A stretch of DNA of 14,883 nucleotides from Ignavibacteriota bacterium (lineage in GTDB: Bacteria > Bacteroidota > Ignavibacteria > Palsa-1295): positions 1-14,883 of the forward strand of contig JANYLL010000370.1 in the NCBI GenBank assembly GCA_025357895.1, in the 5' to 3' direction. Of the stretch, positions 1 to 6,440 are shown in pieces (position 1 is the first letter of the stretch; each line of letters begins with the position of its first letter). The translations under genes and the position numbers were made by a program. The notes beneath the pieces are model-generated. The model searched no databases. It worked only from the letters and a program-made list of their open reading frames with translations, and was not told the DNA's origin.

Positions 1-551
<551 letters not shown>

Positions 552-558
552 ATATCCT

Positions 559-930
559 ATGAACTATGTAATAGTAGCTATCGGCGCAATGATCGGCGGG
601 CTTTTGCGTTACGGTGTTTCAGTTACTTTTTCTTCGCCGGATGCAGGATCTTTTCCCTGGTCAACCATTGCGATAAATATTATTGGCTCATTTTTTTTAG
701 GACTGGTAATGATGCTTGCCGGAGAAAGACATTACATCGGTGATTCCGCAAAATTATTTCTAACTATCGGAGTGATCGGAAGTTTCACAACATTTTCTAC
801 TTTTTCCTATGAATCACTCAGCTTATTTCAATCAGGTGAAATTCTTCGCGGAGTCATCTACATCTCAGCCTCAAATATTTTAAGTATTATCGCTGCATTC
901 GGAGGATATGCCGTCGGAAAAGTAATTTAA
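559..930 (+). CDS. crcB: fluoride-specific ion channel FluC/CrcB
   Basis: This is a small four-helix membrane protein of the Fluc family, which forms dual-topology dimers that export fluoride across the inner membrane. Its 123 residues match the family length. Diagnostic motifs are GGLLRYG near residue 14, the polar-track Asn and glycine packing motif NIIGSFFLG around residues 40-48, and GSFTTFSTFSYE around residues 74-85, which carries the Phe-box phenylalanines and the Thr/Ser fluoride track. The ATG is preceded by a strong Shine-Dalgarno AAGGAGG at 540-546, inside the 3' end of obg, so the two genes are probably co-transcribed. No fluoride riboswitch is possible in the 7-base gap; one could only lie farther upstream. 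It converges on the tRNA gene, with 2 bases between its stop and the tRNA 3' end. Confidence 0.95.
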   Translation: MNYVIVAIGAMIGGLLRYGVSVTFSSPDAGSFPWSTIAINIIGSFFLGLVMMLAGERHYIGDSAKLFLTIGVIGSFTTFSTFSYESLSLFQSGEILRGVIYISASNILSIIAAFGGYAVGKVI

Positions 931-932
931 TG

Positions 933-1016
933 TGCCCAGAGTCGGACTCGAACCGACACACCGTTACCGGCGGCAGATTTTGAATCTGCTGCGTCTACCA
1001 ATTTCGCCATCCGGGC
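933..1016 (-). tRNA. tRNA-Leu (anticodon CAA)
   Basis: Read on the minus strand, the sequence folds into a class II tRNA of 84 nt. The acceptor arms GCCCGGA and TCTGGGC pair in full with one G-U. The D arm is GGCGAAATTGGTAGACGC, the anticodon stem GCAGA/TCTGC closes the loop TTCAAAA giving anticodon CAA (reads UUG), a long variable arm follows, and the T arm is GTCGG-TTCGAGT-CCGAC. The discriminator base is A, as leucine tRNAs require, and CCA is not encoded (CA follows the discriminator). The tRNA lies downstream of greA in the same orientation and converges on crcB. Confidence 0.97.
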
Positions 1017-1023
1017 AGGATAT

Positions 1024-1055
1024 AATTAAAAATTAAAGATGTAAAATTAAAAATT
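1024..1055. repeat. AT-rich 11-bp direct repeat between greA and tRNA-Leu
   Basis: The 11-mer AATTAAAAATT occurs at 1024-1034 and again at 1045-1055, separated by 10 bases, in the short gap between the greA stop and the tRNA 5' end. It may be a remnant of a dispersed AT-rich repeat, or AT-rich DNA serving as an upstream element for the tRNA. I see no clear terminator or promoter hexamers. Confidence 0.4.
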
Positions 1056-1062
1056 CAACGAA

Positions 1063-1542
1063 CTACCTTGAAATCTCAAGAATTTTGAATTCTAAAACTC
1101 CGGCAGGTACTTTTATTTGCACATTATCATTAATGACATGGTGCATAAGTGCTTTGCCGATAGGGGAAGATACTGATATTTTTCCTCCTTCGAAATCGGC
1201 GTCTTCGGCTGAAACGATCTGATATGTTGCCTCTTTCTTCGTTTTCTTATTGAGTACTCTGACCTTCGTCAGCATTCCCACTTTATCAATTGAAATTTCC
1301 GATTCATCAATGATCGTCGAATGCATCAGCTTTACTTCCATTTTGTGAATGCGAAGTTCCAATAGCCCTTGCTCTTCACGAGCAGCATCGTACTCAGCAT
1401 TTTCGGAGAGATCACCCTGCTCACGCGCTTCGGCAATTTTGCCGGCTATCTCCTTACGAGCATGAACTTTGAGATTTCGAAGCTCTGCTTCGATCTCTGA
1501 AAGGCGCTCCTTGGTAACATATAATTTCGAATGTTCTGCCAT
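1063..1542 (-). CDS. greA: transcription elongation factor GreA
   Basis: GreA rescues backtracked RNA polymerase by stimulating cleavage of the 3' end of the nascent RNA through the secondary channel. With the ATG at 1540-1542 the protein has 159 residues, the normal length. The N-terminal coiled coil carries the signature EAREQGDLSENAEYDAAREE with the acidic tip residues D and E, and the C-terminal half is the FKBP-like domain (IGKALMHHVINDNVQIKVP). The frame is open to an ATG at 1581, but that extension lies inside the ribBA terminator hairpin and adds a non-family sequence, so I chose the internal ATG. It follows ribBA in the same direction, separated by that terminator, and so probably has its own promoter or depends on read-through. 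Confidence 0.95.
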   Translation of the reverse strand: MAEHSKLYVTKERLSEIEAELRNLKVHARKEIAGKIAEAREQGDLSENAEYDAAREEQGLLELRIHKMEVKLMHSTIIDESEISIDKVGMLTKVRVLNKKTKKEATYQIVSAEDADFEGGKISVSSPIGKALMHHVINDNVQIKVPAGVLEFKILEISR

Positions 1543-1559
1543 ACCTGCAAACCTATAAT

Positions 1560-1600
1560 AAAAGAAGGCATCTTTTCGCATGTTGTGAAAAGATACCTTC
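1560..1600 (-). terminator. intrinsic terminator of ribBA
   Basis: On the minus strand a 14-bp stem (arms 1587-1600 and 1564-1577, one U-G wobble, 9-nt loop at 1578-1586) is followed directly by TTTTATTAT. It lies 53 bases after the ribBA stop and just before greA. The stem is A/T-rich in the upper half with a GAAGG/CCTTC base. On the plus strand the same stem has one A-C mismatch and no adjoining T run, so it is directional. Confidence 0.8.
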
Positions 1601-1652
1601 GGATAAATCTTTCGTTTAATATGAAAGCCTTTTTAACACGGTTCTGTTCCCT

Positions 1653-2897
1653 TTACCGCTTTTCTTCTATCAAATTCTTCAATACCTGCTCTACACTATG
1701 GGAATCTGCACCTATCATGTGCCCGAGCTTTTTACGCTTGGTTTCTAAATATGATGCGTTGTTTTCATTTGATTGTGCCTCGATCGGAACGCGATCAACT
1801 ATTTCAAGCCCGTAACTGGAAAGGCCAACAATTTTTTTCGGATTATTCGTCAGGAGCTTCATCTTGCGTACTCCAAGATCGACAAGAATCTGCGCGCCGA
1901 TTCCATAGTCGCGAAGATCAGCTTTGAAACCGAGAGCTTCATTTGCTTCTACAGTATCTGCCCCTTCTTCCTGAAGTTTATACGCTTTAAGTTTATTGGC
2001 AAGACCTATGCCACGCCCTTCCTGACGCATATAGAGAACAATTCCACGTCCTGCCTTTTCAACCATCATCATTGCCGCATGAAGCTGGTCCTGGCAATCA
2101 CAGCGTAATGAGCCAAGTGTATCGCCGGTAAAACATTCGGAATGCACTCGGACAAGAACAGGCTCTCCGGCAACATCACCTTTCGTTAATGCGATGTGTT
2201 CTTTGCCATCAACTTTATTTTTATAGAGATGAAGTCTGAATTCACCATAATAGGTCGGTAAATTTACTTCAACGATTTTCTCAATAAGTTTTTCGCGTTC
2301 GGTACGATACTTAATAAGATCCTGTACCGAAATGAGTTTCATTCCAAACTCTTTGGAAAATTTTTTCAGATCAGTCAGCCTTGCCATTGTCCCGTCATCG
2401 TTCATGACTTCGACAAGCATTGCTATTGGCTTGTATCCTGCAAGCCTTGCCAGATCAACTGCCGCTTCCGTATGCCCTGCTCTGCGCAGTACACCTTCTT
2501 CAGCAGCCCGCAACGGGAAAATATGACCCGGACGTGCGAAGTCACGCGACGAGGTTTTCTTTTTTGTTAGTGCCTGAATGGTGAGATACCTGTCATTAGC
2601 GGAAACACCTGTTGATGTTCCGTGAAGATAATCAATGCTTACAGTGAACGGTGTTCCATGCCGCGCAGTATTCACATCAACCATCATTGGAAGATCGAGT
2701 TCGATAGCTCTGTCTTCGGTGAGAGGTGCGCAAATTATACCACTCGAATGCTTGAGCATGAAAGCGATCATCTCCGGAGTTACCGCTTCGGCAGCAGTAA
2801 TAAAATCGCCTTCGTTCTCGCGATCTTCGTCGTCGACAACGATCACAAGTTTGCCTTGCTTAATATCCGCTATGGCTTCGTCGATTGTGTTGAGCAT
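1653..2897 (-). CDS. ribBA: bifunctional DHBP synthase / GTP cyclohydrolase II
   Basis: This fusion enzyme catalyses two first steps of riboflavin synthesis in the cytoplasm. The RibB half makes 3,4-dihydroxy-2-butanone 4-phosphate from ribulose 5-phosphate, and the RibA half opens GTP. With the ATG at 2895-2897 it has 414 residues, typical for RibBA. RibB (about 1-200) shows DDEDRENEGD (acidic metal-binding loop, about residues 22-31), RHGTPFTVSID and RRAGHTEAAVDLARLAG. RibA (about 205-400) shows the zinc motif in SECFTGDTLGSLRCDCQ and the catalytic RQEGRGIGL, then TNNPKK. The open frame extends 16 codons upstream, but those codons lie in a dispersed repeat arm and are not family-like, so the internal start is preferred. 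Other riboflavin genes are not in the window. An intrinsic terminator follows. Confidence 0.96.
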   Translation of the reverse strand: MLNTIDEAIADIKQGKLVIVVDDEDRENEGDFITAAEAVTPEMIAFMLKHSSGIICAPLTEDRAIELDLPMMVDVNTARHGTPFTVSIDYLHGTSTGVSANDRYLTIQALTKKKTSSRDFARPGHIFPLRAAEEGVLRRAGHTEAAVDLARLAGYKPIAMLVEVMNDDGTMARLTDLKKFSKEFGMKLISVQDLIKYRTEREKLIEKIVEVNLPTYYGEFRLHLYKNKVDGKEHIALTKGDVAGEPVLVRVHSECFTGDTLGSLRCDCQDQLHAAMMMVEKAGRGIVLYMRQEGRGIGLANKLKAYKLQEEGADTVEANEALGFKADLRDYGIGAQILVDLGVRKMKLLTNNPKKIVGLSSYGLEIVDRVPIEAQSNENNASYLETKRKKLGHMIGADSHSVEQVLKNLIEEKR

Positions 2898-2911
2898 AAA
2901 CTTTTTCAATC

Positions 2912-3141
2912 TGTCATTGTGAGGAGGGCTTCTCCAAAGAAGCAATCCTTGTTAAACAAGTGTCATTCTGAACATTCTGCCACTCCCACAGAAATGGCAG
3001 CGCAGTGAAGAATCCGGTGATGTTAGTTGAGAAGGTTCTCGCGACGATTATCGGGATTCTTCGTTACGCTTCGCTACACTCAGAATGACATAAATCTCAG
3101 GAGATTACTTCGTCGCTGCTTTGCGACTCCTCGCAATGACA
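2912..3141. repeat. nested pair of dispersed-type inverted repeats
   Basis: The whole ribBA-yajC gap (2898-3150) is occupied by two nested inverted repeats. The outer arms are 2912-2947 and 3103-3141: both begin, reading inward, with TGTCATTG then a T or C then GAGGAG, and end with GAAG, a C or T, then AATC. The inner arms are 2961-3015 and 3053-3090, beginning TGTCATTCTGA and ending GAAGAATCC. The left inner arm contains a further small hairpin CTGCCA/TGGCAG. The arms translate into spurious reading frames. This pattern is typical of dispersed extragenic palindromes in Bacteroidota-like genomes; no transposase is present. Its effect on yajC-ribBA read-through is unknown. Confidence 0.75.
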
Positions 3142-3150
3142 TTCTAAATT

Positions 3151-3471
3151 TTATTTCGGTACAACCGTATTAACCGATGATTTTTCAAAACGGATCTTGG
3201 TCGTATCCGAAACGGAGATCAGAAGTGTAGTATCTTCGATAGCGCTGATGGTGCCGTGCATTCCGCCTGCTAAAATTACTTTGTCGCCTTTTTCCATTTT
3301 CGATACTAAGGTTTCGCGTTCCTTCTGACGTTTACGCTGCGGGCGGTAGATCATAAAATAAAAAATTAGAATGATGGAGCCGAACATGACGACAGTAGAG
3401 ATGGCGCTTGATCCTTGATCGCCGCCTTGTGCCGGAGCCATAAGTATAATGCCTAATAGGTTTGAGAGCAT
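3151..3471 (-). CDS. yajC: preprotein translocase subunit YajC
   Basis: YajC is a small inner-membrane accessory of the SecYEG-SecDF translocon. With the ATG at 3469-3471 it has 106 residues, matching the family. A glycine/serine-rich N-terminus precedes one strong membrane helix (TVVMFGSIILIFYFMIY, about residues 26-42), then the family signature YRPQRKRQKE and a cytoplasmic domain with the typical MEKGDKVILAGGMHGTISAI. The frame is open to an ATG at 3525 and a further ATG lies at 3441. None has a convincing Shine-Dalgarno, so the start is chosen by length and may differ. secD/secF, frequent neighbours of yajC, are not beside it here. Confidence 0.9.
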   Translation of the reverse strand: MLSNLLGIILMAPAQGGDQGSSAISTVVMFGSIILIFYFMIYRPQRKRQKERETLVSKMEKGDKVILAGGMHGTISAIEDTTLLISVSDTTKIRFEKSSVNTVVPK

Positions 3472-3581
3472 AGAATAATTAATGTAATTTGTTATAAATT
3501 TTAGAATTGTGAGAACAAGATGCATAAGGAAAACATTCGAAATTTTACTAAAAGCTTACCTGAACCGGTTATCAGCTCTTA

Positions 3582-4424
3582 CTATTTATTCGTCTCTAAT
3601 TCCTTCGCAGCACCGATGCGGATTCCAATTTCAAATCCATCCTGTTTAAGGCTTCCCAATGCACCATATCTTGTTCTTCCCGTATGGTATTCTCCATAGA
3701 AATCGGAGATCGAATTCCAGGATGTTGTATGGCGGAAAGTAACGCCGGCGCTATACAGAGCAAGCGACGGACCGGCAGCAGTGCTGAGCGTTGCAAAAAG
3801 CTGGTTGCCCTGATCATTATAGACAATAAAATCAAGCACTCCGGGAAATTGGAATTGCTGTTCGATATTCTGAACCTGATGAAAAATAAATTTTACGCCC
3901 AGAGAAAGCCGAAAACTTGATCGCTCCGTTTCATCAAAAAGTGATTCGAGCGAAACAAACTCTCTACTGAAACGACTGCTCGATCCGCCTATAACAGAAC
4001 CCTGCGTGCCATCGACAAGATGTGAGGAAATATGGCTTACCCGGAATCTCATCCTCCAAGGTCTGAGATTTCCTCCCCAAAGCGGAAGTGGAAAAATGCT
4101 ATAAATTCCGAAGAAATAATCAGCCGTCTGCACCGGAAACCTAAAATCAGAATATGCCTTCAATCCACTCCAGATAAGTGCTTCAGCGCCAATGGCAACG
4201 CTTGAAATCCGGAGAACTTCAGCGCCATATCCTGCTTCAAGACGCAGCCAGCGCGGCTGAAAATCGAATACCGTTGCAAAGCGGTTCGGTTCAAGAAATG
4301 AGCCTCGCATTTCCATCCAAGTCGGAACCCAATGATCTTTCCATCTATAAGCTGTATAATCATTTTGCGCATGTAATGAAGATGCTGCAAAGACAATAAG
4401 GCAAATCCCAATAATGGTTTTCAT
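3582..4424 (-). CDS. exported outer-membrane-barrel-like protein (possibly DUF1207-like)
   Basis: This 280-residue protein has a clear signal peptide (MKTIIGICLIVFAASSLHAQ, cleavage after Ala-Gln or before it). The rest is rich in aromatic and alternating hydrophobic residues, such as RWLRLEAGYGAEVLRISSV and RPWRMRFRVSHISSHL, as in outer-membrane beta-barrels. The segment with RVSHISSHLVDGT and, later, FSREFVSLESLF resembles DUF1207-type proteins (consensus of the HxSSHLgD...SRE kind), but I offer this as a possible relation only. The start is fixed by an ATGA overlap with the glycosyltransferase stop at 4421-4424; the frame stays open farther upstream, but only inside that gene. The overlap implies translational coupling and suggests a shared envelope role, perhaps in glycan or lipid export or display. 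The function is unknown. Confidence 0.8.
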   Translation of the reverse strand: MKTIIGICLIVFAASSLHAQNDYTAYRWKDHWVPTWMEMRGSFLEPNRFATVFDFQPRWLRLEAGYGAEVLRISSVAIGAEALIWSGLKAYSDFRFPVQTADYFFGIYSIFPLPLWGGNLRPWRMRFRVSHISSHLVDGTQGSVIGGSSSRFSREFVSLESLFDETERSSFRLSLGVKFIFHQVQNIEQQFQFPGVLDFIVYNDQGNQLFATLSTAAGPSLALYSAGVTFRHTTSWNSISDFYGEYHTGRTRYGALGSLKQDGFEIGIRIGAAKELETNK

Positions 4425-5557
4425 GTATGATAAATCCTTCCTTTCCATTTTACATCTTTTTGAAAGAACAGAATCGGAACGCAGATCAAAAAATAAAAAA
4501 GATACAATTGATAGACAAATAAAAACCAAATAAGCTTCATCTGTTTTAAGCCCCGAAGTACAGGATACATGATAAGAAGATCGCCCATAAACTTTATCGC
4601 AATAGCAGCAAGTGCAAATTTCAGGGACAGAACAAATGGCGCGGCAATAAGCGTAAAAGCTCCGATAAAACCAAGCAATAAAATTAATCTGCCCATTAGT
4701 TTAATATCCTTGCCGCCGATAACCCATCGATGCTTCTGCTTCCACCAGGTGATGTAATTTCCCGGAGGTTTACTTCTGACCAAGAGATCGTCATTCGCCT
4801 TAAAACGTACCTTCCATTTACCGCTATTCCAAACTGTTTGGAATAGTGCAACGTCTTCTGTTACACTAAATGGTATTTTGCGATAGCCGCCGATCTCTTC
4901 ATAGGTTCGTTTACGAATCGAAAGATTATTTCCGATAACCGAAACAGGAATATTATAATTGATCGCCGCCATCGAAAGGCCCAGAAGCTCTGTCATCTCT
5001 AAAGACTGTGCTATATTGAAAGGCTTCATTGATTCAAGCACAGTGATGCTCGATACCATTCCGGTATCATCACTATACCATCGGAGATGCTCCGTCACCC
5101 AATTCGGACATACTGAACAATCGGCATCAGTGATAAGAACGAATTCTCCGCAAGCAGCATCCATGCCCTGTATAAGCGCATTAACTTTACCCTGATGCTC
5201 AGGCACCACTGAAGCAACGGTCGAGATGGTTTTTAGATTCGGAAGCTTTTCTTTCCACGACTCAAGCATATTCGCAGTGGCATCACCGGAATGATCATCG
5301 ACAATAAGAATTTCAAGAAGTTCGGGCGGATAATTTACTACGCTAAGCGAATTCAGGCATCGATCAATATTATCTTCTTCATTCCGTGCACAAACTAAAA
5401 TAGTTACCAGGGGGAAGTTCGAAGTTTGGAAGCCGAAGTCCGAAGTCTTTTTGCGACGCAGCCCCCGAAGCAAACCCGGCACAAATGCCGCTAACCCAAA
5501 GAAATAAAGGGCTGATGCTGCAAGAACGATTCTTTGTAATGTATGCAAACTTTCCAT
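4421..5557 (-). CDS. membrane-anchored family 2 glycosyltransferase
   Basis: This processive-type GT-A glycosyltransferase has 378 residues and probably transfers a sugar from a nucleotide-sugar to an envelope glycan or lipid at the inner membrane. An N-terminal helix (about 9-30) is followed by a linker (31-48) and the GT2 domain. Motifs seen: VCARNEEDNIDRCLNSL, IVDDHSGD (DD at 87-88), DAD (144-146, metal binding), TED (233-235, catalytic base region) and QKHRW (274-278), the QxxRW motif of cellulose/hyaluronan synthase-like enzymes. Two to three C-terminal membrane helices follow (about 290-375). The linker is encoded by a 7-bp tandem repeat (5413-5447). The start follows the upstream gene by 38 bases; no good Shine-Dalgarno is seen. 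The 3' end overlaps the exported-protein gene by 4 bases. The sugar and acceptor cannot be read from the sequence. Confidence 0.88.
   Translation of the reverse strand: MESLHTLQRIVLAASALYFFGLAAFVPGLLRGLRRKKTSDFGFQTSNFPLVTILVCARNEEDNIDRCLNSLSVVNYPPELLEILIVDDHSGDATANMLESWKEKLPNLKTISTVASVVPEHQGKVNALIQGMDAACGEFVLITDADCSVCPNWVTEHLRWYSDDTGMVSSITVLESMKPFNIAQSLEMTELLGLSMAAINYNIPVSVIGNNLSIRKRTYEEIGGYRKIPFSVTEDVALFQTVWNSGKWKVRFKANDDLLVRSKPPGNYITWWKQKHRWVIGGKDIKLMGRLILLLGFIGAFTLIAAPFVLSLKFALAAIAIKFMGDLLIMYPVLRGLKQMKLIWFLFVYQLYLFYFLICVPILFFQKDVKWKGRIYHT
5413..5447. repeat. five-copy 7-bp tandem repeat inside the glycosyltransferase gene
   Basis: Read on the coding strand, five adjoining heptamers occur: GACTTCG, GACTTCG, GCTTCCA, AACTTCG, AACTTCC. 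They encode the linker SDFGFQTSNFP between the first membrane helix and the GT2 domain. A 7-bp unit is not a multiple of 3, so the gain or loss of one unit would shift the frame. The two 3'-most units on the plus strand are identical. Confidence 0.7.
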
Positions 5558-5595
5558 TCATTTTTTTATCTACCAACCTTCCTTTTCCGGATCTC

Positions 5596-6285
5596 TTAAC
5601 GCCACTCGATCACTTCAACATGAAAATCCAGCAGTACTTCATCGGGCTTTTGCGTATGCAATTGCATGACGATCTTATCACCGATGGCAAGTGGTCCGGT
5701 GCCTTTTGGCGTGCCGGTAAAAAGTATATCACCTGCCTTCAGAGAACATGTACGCGACAAATAGCTTACCATCATCTCCGGCGAAAAGATCATCTGATTC
5801 GTCGTTGCTCGCTGGCGAAGTTCGCCATTGATATATAACGAGAATCCCAATTCTTCGAATGGCGGCGCAGATTCGAACGGAATGAAATGGCTTACTTGCG
5901 CCGAACCGTCAAAACCTTTCGATAGCGTCCACGGCAAACCTTTGCTCTTAAATTCATTTTGCTTATCGCGCATCGTCAGATCCAAACCGATCCCATACCC
6001 GGCAATAATATCTGCTGTGCCGAATGCGGGGATATCACGACCGCCGCCGCGAAGAAGCAGTACAAGTTCACCTTCGAATTCCAATGCCTGCGTATGAGGC
6101 GGATACTCCGCTATATTATACGAGCCATGACGAAGCGCACAATCCGGCTTCACGAACACGACCGGATCCTTCGGCACTTCATTGCCCAATTCCTGAATAT
6201 GCTCAACGTAATTTCTACCGATGCAAAATATTGTCCCGTGTTCGTAGGGATGATCGTGATGATCGCCTTCGAATAATAATTCCAT
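5596..6285 (-). CDS. fumarylacetoacetate hydrolase family protein (FAHD1/acylpyruvase-like)
   Basis: This 229-residue single-domain FAH-fold enzyme is of the size of FAHD1/YcgM-type proteins, which hydrolyse acylpyruvates or decarboxylate oxaloacetate. The metal-binding triad is visible as the ExE of EFEGELVLLL (E71, E73) and the Asp of GIGLDLTMRD (D102). The family segment KSKGLPWTLSKGFDGSAQVS and the C-terminal FTGTPKGTGPLAIGD are also clear and closely resemble FAHD1 and bacterial acylpyruvases. Catalytic Glu/His positions lie in the N-terminal CIGRNYVEH region. The start ATG gives a family-length protein, with no competing start nearby. It is followed after 38 bases by the glycosyltransferase. 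The exact substrate is not decidable; oxaloacetate, acylpyruvate or an aromatic-degradation product are options. Confidence 0.92.
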   Translation of the reverse strand: MELLFEGDHHDHPYEHGTIFCIGRNYVEHIQELGNEVPKDPVVFVKPDCALRHGSYNIAEYPPHTQALEFEGELVLLLRGGGRDIPAFGTADIIAGYGIGLDLTMRDKQNEFKSKGLPWTLSKGFDGSAQVSHFIPFESAPPFEELGFSLYINGELRQRATTNQMIFSPEMMVSYLSRTCSLKAGDILFTGTPKGTGPLAIGDKIVMQLHTQKPDEVLLDFHVEVIEWR

Positions 6286-6365
6286 AGTGACGCTAATATG
6301 TGTGTATTCTCCGAGACGAATATACGGAGAAATTTCACAGGTTATGAAGGATTAATGAACTTCCG

Positions 6366-6437
6366 TAGGGGCACGCTGAGCGTGCAATACTCGATTTTAC
6401 CTATAAACTAAAAAGAAGCATGTGCAGCATGCCCCTA
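6366..6437. repeat. extragenic palindromic element, three-way-junction type
   Basis: Within the gap between two - strand genes (6286-6440), outer arms TAGGGGCA (6366-6373) and TGCCCCTA (6430-6437) are perfect reverse complements. Each arm continues into its own inner palindrome: GCACGCTGAGCGTGC (6371-6385) and GCATGTGCAGCATGC (6418-6432), separated by about 32 AT-rich bases. The layout suggests a dispersed extragenic repeat of the kind that begins GTAGGGGCACG. It might also slow transcription out of the T9SS gene. The rest of the gap, 6286-6365, shows nothing I recognise. Confidence 0.65.
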
Positions 6438-6440
6438 AGA

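Noticed and set aside
1543..1581. N-terminal extension of greA to the ATG at 1581
   Set aside because: The extension overlaps the ribBA terminator hairpin and precedes the normal GreA N-terminus; it is not family sequence.
1531..1815. 94-codon + strand frame across the greA-ribBA gap
   Set aside because: It is antisense to the two genes and the terminator, with no recognisable product.
2622..3008. 128-codon + strand frame reading into the ribBA upstream region
   Set aside because: It is antisense to the ribB half and its end is the translation of a dispersed palindrome arm, so it is a shadow.
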